Under the pieces are notes generated by a model. It was not told where the DNA came from. It made no database searches and saw only the letters and a list, made by a program, of their open reading frames with translations. DNA of 64,000 nt from positions 88,813,438-88,877,437 of the forward strand of contig NC_063162.1 of assembly GCF_023159225.1 (NCBI RefSeq). The letters are read 5' to 3'. Positions 44,137 to 55,800 of the stretch are shown here, piece by piece. The DNA comes from Perognathus longimembris pacificus. Its lineage: Eukaryota > Chordata > Mammalia > Rodentia > Heteromyidae. Every line of letters begins with the position of its first letter. The first letter of the stretch is position 1. Made by a program: the position numbers and the translations under genes.

Positions 44137-45069
44137 CAGGGTGGACGTAGGGCCAGCCCAAGCCACCCACAGGTGGCTCACCATGCTGCGCTGTCATCTC
44201 TGTGTTGTTTGTAAGTCTGTCTCTTTTGTGTCAAACCTGCATAGCTCATTGGAAAGATGTACAGGTGACAGCCCACAATCAGTCAATCAGTGAGAATGTC
44301 CACAAAAAAAGAACTCTAGGGGGACCCCCACCCAGCCTACTTAAGCAGAAAATTATTTGGTGCGCTAAAATGTTTTACTAAGACTAAAAATGTTTTACTA
44401 AAACTATCAAGCCCTGGAAAATGAGGCTGGAGAATGCTAAAATTATTTGTTAAAGGTTTTTGTCTTAAAATGTACGGCCGATGCTTATTCAGCGCGCTTT
44501 AAGATCTTTTGAAAATGTATGTGTGTGTGCATGTGTGAGTGTGAACATGTTCAAGACTGCAGTATGATGCAAAACTAAGTTTAAATTCAAAGGTCTTCAT
44601 GCCATGCAGTAACTGGGACTGAAAAAAAAAAAGGCTCTTTTGAAACAAGCAGCCCGTAAGCAAAGGGCGGCACCTGGTTTCAGAATGCCTGTGAGCTTCA
44701 GTTTTTCCGATGCAGATAAAAGCTAAAGTGTTGTGTTAGTGTTAGAAAGGCTTTGGAAATCAAGAATACATTTCTAGATAAGAAATTTGGAAGTAAAATT
44801 GTCCTAAATAATTATTGCAAAGTGAGAAAAGGAGAATTATGGCTACCAAAATGTTTAATTGCCATTCCAGCTTCTTTGTAGGTTTTTTGTAACAGTTTCC
44901 AGCAGGCCCACCGAGAAGCACAGGTGATTCCTACAAGTTTGTCAAGATCTAATACTGACCCTTAATAAGTTCCAGGTAAGAGAGCATGCTTAAAAACTAC
45001 TTCTGTGTGGACCACCTTGTTGCTTATAATTGGAGTAAAGTGGCCCCTTATAAGACTCATTGATCTGAA

Positions 45070-45240
45070 TCTGCGGTTCGAAGCCAGCCCGGGCAAAGAA
45101 AGGTCCCTGTGAGAGACTTGTCTGTAATCAGCCAGCAGAGTGCTGGGAACGGAGTGGTGTGGAGCTCAAAAGTGGTTCGGTGCTAGTCTTGAGCTGGAGA
45201 GCTGAGGGACAGCACTCGGCCCTGAGTCCAAGTCCAGTGG
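45070..45240 (+). repeat. Geo-type SINE sequence inside ERV-A copy 2
   Basis: GATCTGAATCTGCGGTTCG ... CCTGAGTCCAAGTCCAGTGG, the same degraded Geo middle and tail as in copy 1 (35890-36070). Confidence 0.78.
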
Positions 45241-45804
45241 AAAGTCACTCCTCCTGGGACAAAAGTGATGGAGCATCCAGAGGCAGTAAGCCACTGCTTG
45301 GATGGCAGAGATGGTGTCAGATCCTAGAGTCACTACTGTTGGCCTTTCAAAAGTTAAAGCCGGGAAGTCCTAGAAGAATAGTTCATAAGCATGCCTTTCC
45401 AATGCCCATGTCTGTCTACTGGGCAGGAATTTGCCAGTCATCTGTGATAGTGGTTAGTAAGGGGAAGTTTGTCAAGTGAGAGGATAGATTAAAATCTCAA
45501 CCCCCCCGCATTTACTCAAAGCTCTGACTGGCAGTAAGAATTTTAAGCTGATACATCTGTTTAGGAAAGAAAGCTTGTAGACCTGAGATTGTGTCCTTAT
45601 CTGTTAAAGACCTGCAAAGGTAATGTAGGCATTTTTTTAGGTCATCAGAGATCAGTTCCCCAGCAGTTGTTTTTGGGAAGCTGAGGGCAGGCTTTGGTTA
45701 CTACTTTGGGCCCTATTGGCCCATGCCTTATCTCTATATCATCCCCTAGACATGCAAGCCATTGAAATGGACAGAATGGAGCCATGATTGGCTCCCAAGG
45801 TACC

Positions 45805-45823
45805 AAAAAGAAAAAGGGGGAAA
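45805..45823 (+). other. Polypurine tract
   Basis: AAAAAGAAAAAGGGGGAAA directly before the 3' LTR. Confidence 0.88.
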
Positions 45824-46110
45824 TGAGGTGCCAGACTTTGATCACATGAACCCCATTTTAGAGCCAATCAGATTTGCACCTGTGTCCTAATATTGCTTGC
45901 TTGGACACCTGATTGTTGTAACCTTGTTCTTTGCCTTTATAAGCCCTGTGTAATCACAGCTCGGGGCTCCCTCCTAACCTCCGCTGTGTCGGTAGGTAGG
46001 ACAGGCCCAAGTTGCAGCTCGTTAAATAAAGCCTTGCCTTGCTTTTGCATTTCGGAGTGTCTGAATCTCGGTGGTCTTCTTGGGGGGTGGTCTTGCGACT
46101 TGGCACAACA
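45824..46110 (+). repeat. 3' LTR of ERV-A copy 2
   Basis: 287 bp, partner of the 42769 LTR with a few substitutions and 1-bp indels. Confidence 0.93.
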
Positions 46111-46205
46111 TTAGAACAAAGCATGCTATGCATAAAGCATTAAGAATCATAGGTGGCTTCTTCGTCTTTGTCTATTTTCCCCTGACTCAGCAGGGGTTGG
46201 AGTCT

Positions 46206-46320
46206 ATTATTTCCTCCTCCTCCTCCTCCTCCTCCTCCTCCTCCTCCTCCTCCTCCTCCTCCTCTTCCTCCTCCTCCTCCCCCTCCCCCTCCCCCTCCTC
46301 CTCCTCCTCCTCCTCTTCTT
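46206..46320. repeat. (CCT)n microsatellite, left block
   Basis: CCT units with CTT and CCCCT interruptions, directly abutting an IDL-Geo SINE. Confidence 0.95.
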
Positions 46321-46325
46321 CTTTG

Positions 46326-46490
46326 CCAGTCCTGGGCCTTGGACTCAGGGCCTGAGCACTGTCCCTGGCTTCTTTTTGCTCAAGACTAGCACTCTGCCAC
46401 TTGAGCCAAGGTGCCACTTCGGGCCATTTTCTATATATGTAGTGCTGGGGTATCGAACCCAGGGCTTCATGTATACGAGGCGAGCACTCT
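46326..46490 (-). repeat. IDL-Geo-type SINE, truncated by (CCT)n
   Basis: Inverted element, complete up to GAGGCGAGCACTCT, where the head is replaced by CCT repeats. Confidence 0.85.
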
Positions 46491-46590
46491 CCTCCTCCTC
46501 TTCCTCCTCTTCCTCCTCCTCCTCCTCCTCCTCCTCCTCCTCCTCCTCCTCCTCCTCCTCCTCCTCCTCCTCCTCCTCCTCTTCTTCTTT
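46488..46590. repeat. (CCT)n microsatellite, right block
   Basis: About 100 bp of CCT units; the poly-Ser, poly-Leu and poly-Glu frames are artefacts. Confidence 0.95.
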
Positions 46591-46771
46591 TTTGGCAGTA
46601 CTGGGATTTAAACTTATATAAGGCTTTATGCTTGCTAGGTAGGATACTATTGCTTGAGACACACCTCCAGCTATTAAAAGATTTTTGTAATGACTAGAAT
46701 ACACTATGGTATTTGAAGCCCTCAGTCCAGTGACAGATATAGTAGATACATTGTTATTGTAAAGATGGGCC

Positions 46772-47359
46772 TGTAGAAACCAAGTGAAAGGTGTAGGGGA
46801 ACCCTCTTCTTTGAGTCCCTAGAAACAGCAGGCTTAGACCAGGTAGTGGGCTGGGGGAAGGGCAAACCTAAGCCAAGTAACCGGAGCCCAAAACAGCTTG
46901 ACCTAGAGCTGCTTGACCTTGGCAAAAGAAAGGAATGAGGAGGACCACTCAGGCTAGTCAAAGTTCTAGGAAGAGAAAGATTTAAGGTTAATTAAGACCA
47001 GTCACACCCAGAACCAAGAATTGTATTGCTTTGATTGCCTTGTTTACTGGAGTTTATTGGAATTATGATTACTAACAACAATTCCCCATTTGTATGTTTG
47101 CTTGCTTGCTTTGCCTAACTTGCCAGACCACCTGTGTGTGGTACCTGTGATTCTTACCCCATGACCACCTGAGAGTGGTACAGGTGATATTTGCCCTTAA
47201 AATCCCAGCTCTATTTGGCCCTGGTGCTGTTTGTCACCATCTCGGTGATGGCAAGCAGGCGCTGTGCAGAGCTAAATAAAGACTCCTAGCCCAATTGACT
47301 AAGTGCTAGTGACTATTTTTTGTGGGTTCGAGGCCCACCTGCATATCCAGTATACAACA
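46772..47359 (+). mobile_element. Solo LTR, family B, copy 2
   Basis: TGTAGAAACCAAGTG ... CAGTATACAACA, 588 bp, with ggcc on both sides (46768-46771, 47360-47363). AATAAAGACTCC near 47274 fixes the orientation. Confidence 0.88.
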
Positions 47360-47599
47360 GGCCAAACATAAAAATTACCACAATGCAAATAGAATTTTTT
47401 AGGAGCCACTGGGTGTTTAAAGTTTCATATAAAACATAGCTGCGAATCTTGAAAACAAACTAGGAAAGTCTTCAACATCAAATCCTTAGAAATCAAGAAG
47501 TCCTAGATCTGGAGTCAAAAGCTCAAATATGATACCATCCAGGGAGTTACTCACTATACCAGAATTTGGGGACTCTATCACATATTAGAATCACCTTGA

Positions 47600-47602
<3 letters not shown>

Positions 47603-47638
<36 letters not shown>
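47603..47638. repeat. (TG)n microsatellite
   Basis: A TG run ahead of an inverted Geo-type SINE (about 47639-47815). Confidence 0.93.
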
Positions 47639-47640
<2 letters not shown>

Positions 47641-47815
47641 ACTACTTGAATGCAGGGCCCAGGCTGTCTCTCAAGGTCAGTGTTCTACCACTAGAGCTCC
47701 ACAACCAGCTTTTGGCGGTTATCTGTCAATAAGAATCTCACAAACTCTTCTGCATGGGGTGGCTTCAAATCTGTGATGCTCAGATTTGAGCCTCCTGAGT
47801 AGCTTGGATTACTCA
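47639..47815 (-). repeat. Geo-type SINE
   Basis: Inverted element, TGAATGCAGGGCCCAGGC ... GAGTAGCTTGGATTAC. Confidence 0.65.
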
Positions 47816-47837
47816 CCTTGAAATTCTAATGTGCATG

Positions 47838-48044
47838 GGGCTGGGGATATGGCCTAGTGGCAAGAGTGCCTGCTTCATATACATGAGGCCCTGGGTTCGA
47901 TTCCCCAGCACCACATATACAGAAAATGGCCAGAAGTGGCGCTGTGACTCAAGTGGCAGAGTGCTAGCCTTGAGCAAAAAGACGCCAGGGACAGTGCTCA
48001 GGCCTTGAGTCCAAGCCCGGACTGGCCAAAAAAAAAAAAAAAAA
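47838..48044 (+). repeat. IDL-Geo-type SINE with target duplication
   Basis: Flanked by gaaattctaatgtgc copies. Confidence 0.9.
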
Positions 48045-48366
48045 AGAAATTCTAATGTGCAAACAAATAGCTATCTTTCCCTCTTCTCCCCCAACTAATT
48101 AGAATTTCTAGTAGATCCTTGCACAACCACAGTTTTAAACCTATCCAATAGTGGCCCATCCACTGTAATTTTACCCAATGAGGGCAAAAGGGGCTAACAT
48201 TTAACATAAACTCTATTAATTGTTGCAATGGTCATCTTCTTAAAAAAAAAAGTCGAGTTTAATATGAAACTTCTCATATCTGAAAATGCTAGCTAGTAGT
48301 GCAAGACAAGGACGATGAGCAGTGGGAGGTGGGGAGTGCAGGTAGAGGATTAAAAAAAAAATCTGA

Positions 48367-48581
48367 GGGCTGGGAATATGGCCTAGTGGCATGAGTGCTT
48401 GCCTCCTACACATGAAGCTCTTGGTTCGATTCCCCAGCACCACATATATGGAAAACAGCCAGAAGGGGCGCTGTGGCTCAGGTGGCAGAGTGCTAGCCTT
48501 GAGTGGGAAGAAGCCAGGGACAGTGCTCAGGCCCTGAGTCCAAGGCCCAGGACTGGCCCAAAAAAAAAAAAAAAAAAAAAA
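48367..48581 (+). repeat. IDL-Geo-type SINE
   Basis: Complete element; aaaaaatctg lies on both flanks. Confidence 0.87.
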
Positions 48582-48634
48582 TCTGGATACCTTCCCTATT
48601 AGGCATTAATTCATAATGGAATTTATCCAAGATT

Positions 48635-48719
48635 AGGTTGGAGTTGTAGGTCAAGTGGTAGAGCACCAGCCCTAAGCAAAAAAGCCAAGGGACAGTGCCT
48701 AGGCCCTGAGTTCAATCCC

Positions 48720-48754
<35 letters not shown>

Positions 48755-48755
48755 T
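48635..48755 (+). repeat. Geo tail fragment with (CA)n
   Basis: GGTCAAGTGGTAGAGCACC ... CTGAGTTCAATCCCAGTA(CA)n; the head is missing. Confidence 0.7.
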
Positions 48756-48906
48756 TTATCCAATATTACACAGCAAGTCAGACCAGGTGAGGAATAAACC
48801 CAATCCTTTCGAATTAATTTTCCTTCTGTATTAAGAAAGGAACACTGGAGATGCGCTTTTAAAAATGGCTAAGATAATGGGAAGAGAGCACGAGAGTACT
48901 CAATTC

Positions 48907-49486
48907 TGTTGTATGCTGGATACCCAGGTAGGCCTCAAACCCACAAAAATAGTCACCAGCACCCAGTCAATTGGGCTAGGAGTCTATTTAGCTGTGCACA
49001 GCATCTGCTTGCCACCACCGGATGGTGACAAACAGTGCCAGGGCCAAATAGAGCTGGGCTTTTAAGGGCAAGGATCACCTGTACCACTCTCAGGTGGTCA
49101 TGGGATAAGAACCACAGGTACAACGCACACTGGTGGTCTGGCAAGCTTCGCAAAGCAAGCAGGAAGACATACAGAAGCAGAATTGTTGTTAGTGATTACA
49201 ATTCCAGTAAACTGTAAACAAAGCAATCAAAACAATACAGTTCTTGGTTCTGGGTGTGACTGGTCTTAATTAGCCTTAAATCTTTCTCTTTTTGTAACTT
49301 CCCCTAAACTGAGTGGTCTTCCTCATTCCCTTCTTTTGCCAAGGTCAAGCAGCTCTAGGTCAAGCTGCTTTGGGCTCCTGTTATTTGGCTTAGGTTTGCC
49401 CTTACCTAGGCCCACTACTTTCTCCAAGCCTGTTTCTAGGGACTCAAAGAAGAGGGTTCCCCTACACCTTTCACTTGGTTTCCACA
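48907..49486 (-). mobile_element. Solo LTR, family B, copy 3, just upstream of TOMM7
   Basis: On the minus strand TGTGGAAACCAAGTG ... CAGCATACAACA, 580 bp, with attc on both sides (48903-48906, 49487-49490). Its edge lies about 140 bp from the first NRF1-like motif of TOMM7. Confidence 0.88.
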
Positions 49487-49619
49487 ATTCAAATAACCCC
49501 AAGAAAACAACAATTGTCTCCAGTTTTTCCCACGTAGCCAGAGAAAAGGAGAACATGAATCACATTCGGAAAGGGAGAAGAGGGCAGAGAGGCTGTGAAT
49601 GGAAGAAAGCAAAGGAGAA

Positions 49620-49788
49620 TCAACCGCGCATGCGTCTCCCCTTGGGCGAAAAGAACCAGCTGAGTTACGACCTCTACTGGCGACACTCACGACACCTGCC
49701 GTAAAGCCGGTACATGTGCGCATGCGCATTCCTTCTCGAGTTCGGGCCGCGGCTGTGAGGAATCTTGGTGTTCCTAGCGCCTGTCACG
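49620..49788 (+). promoter_or_regulatory. TOMM7 promoter with two NRF1-type motifs
   Basis: TGCGCATGCGCA at 49717-49728 is a perfect palindromic NRF1 site; CGCGCATGCGT at 49626-49636 is a second close match. The segment is CpG-rich and has no TATA box. NRF1 control is usual for nuclear genes of mitochondrial proteins. The exact start site is not visible. Confidence 0.8.
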
Positions 49789-49891
49789 ATGGTGAAGCTG
49801 AGCAAAGAGGCCAAGCAGAGGCTGCAGCAGCTCTTCAAGGGCGGCCAGTTCGCCATCCGCTGGGGGTTTATCCCTCTCGTCATTTACCTGG
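49789..49891 (+). CDS. TOMM7: TOMM7 coding exon 1
   Basis: 34 codons plus one base, then donor GTCAGT. It encodes the basic N-terminus and the membrane helix. The longer upstream frame from 49765 is not used in the family. Confidence 0.97.
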
Positions 49892-52800
49892 GTCAGTGCG
49901 AGAACCTGCAAGGAGACCAGAGGGGAACCGCTATGAACTCAGATTCCATCTTCAGCCTCCGGGAGAGGGAACCGAAACCGGGGGGGCCCCGCGACCTCCG
50001 ACGGTGTCTGGTCTCGTTGGGATGGATTGGACCTGAGTTCTCTCTATCCCAGTTGGGTGGTCTTTGGCACGCCACGCAGCCCCTCTCCATTCTGTATTTA
50101 CCTGTGAAAGTGGAGGCAGGGCCTACTTTCCAGGATGGTTGTGAGGTGAACGGAAGTAAGAGCAGGCGACGATGCTGGGTTTTCAGGGCGTTTGAATTCA
50201 CTCCCGGTGGGTCTAACGTGGAAAGGAACTGCTTGTGGAGCATGGTCTTGGCTACAGTAGTTGGAAGCCTTTGCCTTCTCACACGTTTGGGTGGCTTTTA
50301 TTGTCGGTTCTTTTCATATGGGAAGAAACTGAGCTATAGAGAAATCCTAGTTCGTTGCCCAAGGTCACACTGGACCAAGCAAGGAGGGATGGGTGGTGGT
50401 GTTTAACCCTGGACATGGGGCCCCAGTGCCCTTGCTCTTAAACATACTGTACTGCGAGCGTTTGTCAGTGCCGAGGCAAACATTGTCTCTTAGGGCTGCA
50501 CACTGGCGCCTTATCCTGTTTCTAAGTTTTGTTTTGTTTTTAAATTCAGGCAATATGGTGAAAAGGAAACAGCATAGGTTCTAGCCACAGCCCTGTCAGT
50601 TTGAAGATACAGTTTGACATTTTAGGAGCTCATTTCACACGTTATTTTTCTTGTTGTTTATTTTTATCGTAAAGGTGATGTACCAGAGGGGTTACTGTTT
50701 CATAGGCTAGGTGATGAGTACATCTCTTTTTGAACAATATTTCACACTTTAACTATGTGCTGCTTTCAATTCATTTAAAGTGCCATACATTGTGTAAAGC
50801 GTATTCTATCTTCACCTTAACAGCTTTTGAGTAGGTTGGACATTCTCTAGGCAGAGATGGTTCTTATTTTCCCTTGAGTTACTGATAAGGGGATACTTCT
50901 GTATTAAGGGCTTTAAAATGTCCTTTCCTCCCTTATTTTGAAATCATTAAAAATATATTTCTCACATCTTAGTGACTTTGTATAGGAATCAAGGATTAGA
51001 GGTGGTTATGACAGTTTATTTACACAGGCTGTGGTGTTTTCCCTATTCCTTGCAGTCCCTATCCCATAATTTTTGGGTTTTTGTCTTTTCAACTCCTTTC
51101 TGCACACTGGTTCCCTTTCCTAGGACTGCCATTATGGTGATTTTCACTCTAGTGTCCAACTCAAGATGGATGCTCAGGCCTTCTCTACAGTATTTTTTAT
51201 CATTGTCTATTCTCTTACACTGCAGATAAAATTTAATTTTATGGTTAAACTACTCTCCAGTTTCCTTAATGTATTAGTTACCCTGAAAATAGAGTAAAAT
51301 TTTTGAATTTATAGTTTCATAATTCAAAATTAACAATTCACAGTTTTGTTTTGTTTTGTTTTTTTAGATAGGGTCTTGCTGTGTAAACTAGATTGGCTTT
51401 AAATTCAGAGATTGGCTTTAATTCAAGTTCCTCCTGTCTCCTGAGCACTAGCCACCACACCCAACCCTTCTTAGTTCTTGACATACTTAATCTGTTACTT
51501 TGGCAATTTAACATGTATGTTATTATTTAAAAGTGTATCTTAAACAGTAAAAGGTATATCTAATCATATTGAGATAAGAGCTGATTTAAATTAGTTGCTT
51601 AATAATTATTGGATTACTCTACTCCTTTTTTTTTTTTTTACCACTAGTCTTTCCTTTATAAAAATAATAGTGTTTGGGAGTTACAGATCCTCAGTTGTGC
51701 TTTCAAAAGTATTTAAGGCTCCTCTCACCCCTCAAATCTTTGTGTTCTTCATGTCTCCCAGTATAATTTGGAGTTGTGTTAATCTATTTCTACCTAAGGA
51801 CTAATAATGAAAAGTATAGCAAGTTAAGAACTATTGTGTTAATTTTGTATATAGTGGAAAGAAGATAGCTTGTGCTTCCTGCTGATTAGTCTTGGACATT
51901 TCCATACTGTAGTGAAGATTTGAATCTGTTTTGAAGCACAGATTAATCTAGATAGTGTTGGTTGAGCAGATGTCATTTTAGCTATACTAGATTACATTAA
52001 AAAGGAAGTCTTATAATACCTTTTTTAATCTGCTAGTGTTTTGATTTCTTTTTTGTTGTTTTCTTTCACAGGATTTAAAAGGGGTGCAGATCCTGGGATG
52101 CCCGAACCAACAGTTTTAAGGTACTTTTCTTACAAATAAACATAAAAGTGTTTAGTCATTGGGAAGCAAGACAATAATAGTGGTAGCTCCAAAATGGACC
52201 TTTACAAATCAGTGTAGTTTTGGGCTGTTGGAAAAAGTTTGTGAACCCATTTATCCTGTTCCCAGGTACCTATACTTACTCCTTCCAAATTTTTATTGTT
52301 ATATGCATAGCAAAGCATATTTTAGAAGAAAGATAACTATATCACAAGATGAACTGTTTAATTTTTTACATTCACATCCTTTTTCAGGTAAATATAGCCT
52401 TTTGTGTCATTGTTTTTTTTGGCCAGTCCTGGGCCTTGGATTCAGGGCCTGAGCACTGTCCCTTTTCCTTTTTTTTTTTTTTTTTTCCTTTGTTTCTTTT
52501 TGCTCAAGGCTAGCACTCTGCCACTTGAGCCACAGCGCCACTTCTGACCGTTTTCTATATATGTGGTGCTGGGTAATCGAACCCAGGGCTTCACGTATAT
52601 AAGGCAGGTGCTCTTGCCACTAGGCCATTCCCAGCCCTTTTGTGTCATTCTAACAAGGGTTCATAGGATTTTTTGGTTTTTTTTTCACCTAAAATTAGAG
52701 TTTTTATTTTATATATTTTCCAGTTGCCAATTACTTTGATTTTTCCTTTTCATTATTTTACATAAAAAATATATTTGTTTATTTACTTATTTATATGCTA

Positions 52801-55800
52801 GGACTGGGGCTTAAACTCAAGGCTTCATGTTCTCACTTGGCTTATTTCCCACAAGGCTGGTGATCTACCACTTGAGCCAACCCCCTAGTTTTACATCATT
52901 GAAAGGTACATAGGTTTCTATAGACTTTGATTTATTTCCTTATAAGAAATTTTTTTTTTCCCTTTTTTGCCAGTCCTGGGGCTTGCACTCAGGGCCTGGG
53001 CACTGTCCCTGAGCTGCTTTTGCTCAAGGCTAGCACTCTTATCACTTGAGCCACAGTGCCACTTCTGGCCTTTTCTGTTTATGTAGTACTGATGAATTGA
53101 ACCCAGGGCTTCGTGCATACTAGACAAACACCCTTATCACTAAGCCACAGTCCCAGCCCCTCCTTATAGTAAATTCTTAGGAGATTAGTAAATTCATAAT
53201 ATACAAATGCTCATAATTCTGAAAATACAATCACATTTCTTTTCCCAGAAGCAACCTTGCTGATGTGGAACAAGCAGTTTCAGGAACTTTATGCACACTG
53301 TGTATTTATATACACATGTATATGTATGCGCACTTGTCCATTAGTTTTCTGTTATTTTGACAAAATGAGATTACTTACAGGGAAGAAAACCACAATATCT
53401 TGACTCGTGGTTTCAGTGGTTTCAGTGACTTCACTTGGTCCTGTGGACTTGAGCCTGTGGTGGCATAGTCCATAATAGCAGAAGCATGTAGCAGAGGCAG
53501 CCTGTTCACTCATGGTGGCAGGAAAGCAAAGAAAGAGAGGAAGGGCAGAAGTCTCAGTACATCTGTCTTCCGGGGCATGTCCCCAGTGGTATAACTTCCT
53601 TCTATAAGGCTGTACCTCTTAAAGGTTCTTCCATCTCTTTGTAGATTTACAGGCTACTTAACCAGGCCACAAGGCTTTTGAGTTACATTCAGAATCTAAA
53701 ATAGAGCACTGTGTAAAAAGTACATATACTAGAATCTCAAGCAAATATTCTTTGGAAGAAGGACTGATGTTTGTGGTGCTGTGAGAACCCTGACCCTTGC
53801 ACACTGCTGCTATGGAATTTCAGCTTGATCCTCTGTGTCAAGACATCTTGTGTAGATTTCTGTAACAGACTTCACTGATGATACTCAAGGTCTTTAGTTT
53901 TTTCAAAACCTCCCTTAAGTCACTCTCTAGTGTGGGCATTAAAAAATTATACAGATTGAATATTACTCAAAGTGCTTAGGACCAGAGGTGTTTGATATTT
54001 CAGATATTCATATTGTAGGTAGGCAACCTATAGTAATATCCATAGTCACAATGTGTAAGCTGTTGTTTCAGATTCTTTATGTACATTATGTATAGTTGCT
54101 ACTTTAGTCCTTCAGAGCAAAACACAATGGATGATGGAGTACTTCTTTCTCCAAGCCAGTGTTTCCATTTACTGGTCACATGGTCTCTGCAAGTAATCTT
54201 ACTTGTTACTTAGCACCATGCCATGTGTACCTGCTCTCTTTTTTTGGAAGAAGTTTTTCCTTTCAAAGAGTACCACCACGTGTGCTCTCAGTTTGTCCAG
54301 TTTTGCGGTTATTCTGTTTTTCCTAATAAAGTTATCTAACAAATGGTCTATCCTCATAGCCTTCTTTCTTCTCTTCCTTCTCTCTACTTAACATTTTATG
54401 GCATGGCTTCCTAAAACTGTCCTTTGGGGAAAGCATAATAGTACATGCTAAACCCAGAAAAAATACTTTGTGCCTTTGCCCATTTGGTTGTGCTCCCTCT
54501 ATCTGGAATTCTCTTCTCCCTGTTTCCATCTGATGAAAAGCTATTTTCAGGAAAGCCCAACCTCAAATGTTAGCTCTTTGCTAAATGTCTTCTACTGCTG
54601 GCTGAAACTGCATTTCTGTGTTCCCATAGTATTATTTCATGTATGCCATTTTTGCTTTGTATTATGCTTGCTGCTTATATACATTACATTACATTTTTTT
54701 TTTTTCTGCAAAGGTCTGACTTAGCTGCTCAGCAAATGTTGAATTACTAAATGACTGTTTTTCTTGGTCTTTGTGTCTTGGGGATCTCAGACCCAGGGGT
54801 GGGGATGGAATGGCTGCAATTCTTGTAGCAACTTTTGGACCTTCAAAATTGTAGAAAGATGAAAGCAAGTGCCTGAAAGTTTTTTTTTTTTTTTTTTTTC
54901 ATTTTCCATTTACTGGTCTTCTTAGTGCTTTCTCTTTTCTTGTGCTGACTTTCTCAATCTCTGTCATATAGGAATGTTTTCTAATTTCCTTCCAAGGTAT
55001 ACTTGCATTTTAGAAAAGAATTGATTGCCTGCAAGGGTTATCTAGTTGTATAATTTCATATTCTTTGCTAGCTTCATTGGGGAGACTGGAGAGGTCATTC
55101 TTTTTTTTTTTTTTTTTTGGCCAGTCCTGGGCCTTGGACTCAGGGCCTGAGCACTGTCCCTGGCTTCTTCCCGCTCAAGGCTAGCACTCTGCCACTTGAG
55201 CCACAGCGCCGCTTCTGGCCGTTTTCTGTATATGTGGTGCTGGGGAATCGAACCTAGGGCCTCGTGTATCCGAGGCAGGCACTCTTGCCACTAGGCTATA
55301 TCCCTAGCCCCGAGAGGTCATTCTTGGTTGCTGACTGTGTATCCTGAAAGGAATAGAATTAATATAAAATTTACTTTTTGTTAATATAATTTTTTTTTTT
55401 TTTTGCCAGTCCTGGGCCTTGGACTCAGGGCCTGAGCACTGTCCCTGGCTTCTTCCCGCTCAAGGCTAGCACTCTGCCACCTGAGCCACAGCGCCCCTTC
55501 TGGCTGTTTTCCATATGTGTGGTGCTGGGGAATCAAACCGAGAGAGCTTCATGTCTAGGAGGCAAGCACTCTTGCCACTAGGCCATATTCCCAGCCCTGT
55601 TAATATAAATTTTATTGTTTATGTACACATTTGTTATTACTCTTGGAGGTACTAGGGTTTGAACTCAGGGCATTGTACTTGGTAGGCAGGTGCTCTACTA
55701 GTTTAGTCTCTTTTTCCTGGGGCTAGTTTGGACTGTGGTCCTCTTATATGTGCTTCCTGTGTATCTGGAATGACAGATGTGCACCATTGCTCCCAGCTTT

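Larger units (their letters stand above)
42769..46110 (+). mobile_element. Internally deleted gammaretrovirus-like provirus, ERV-A copy 2
   Basis: LTRs at 42769-43056 and 45824-46110 with TG...CA ends and perfect 4-bp duplications ttag (42765-42768, 46111-46114). Internal order: primer site, leader with 45-bp repeats, a short gag start ending in a stop, a gag-like basic/proline-rich piece, a second matrix-like fragment, a cassette shared with copy 1 that includes a Geo SINE, a polypurine tract. No protease, reverse transcriptase, integrase or envelope sequence is present. The LTRs differ at about six positions, so it is older than copy 1. Confidence 0.92.

Noticed and set aside
46071..46704. 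Poly-Ser, poly-Leu and poly-Glu open frames
   Set aside because: They are translations of (CCT)n microsatellites around an IDL-Geo SINE.
49765..50406. 213-codon frame beginning upstream of TOMM7 and running past its first exon
   Set aside because: Only the 34 codons from 49789 to the GTCAGT donor match Tom7; the remainder is intron read-through, and the upstream Met is not used in the family.
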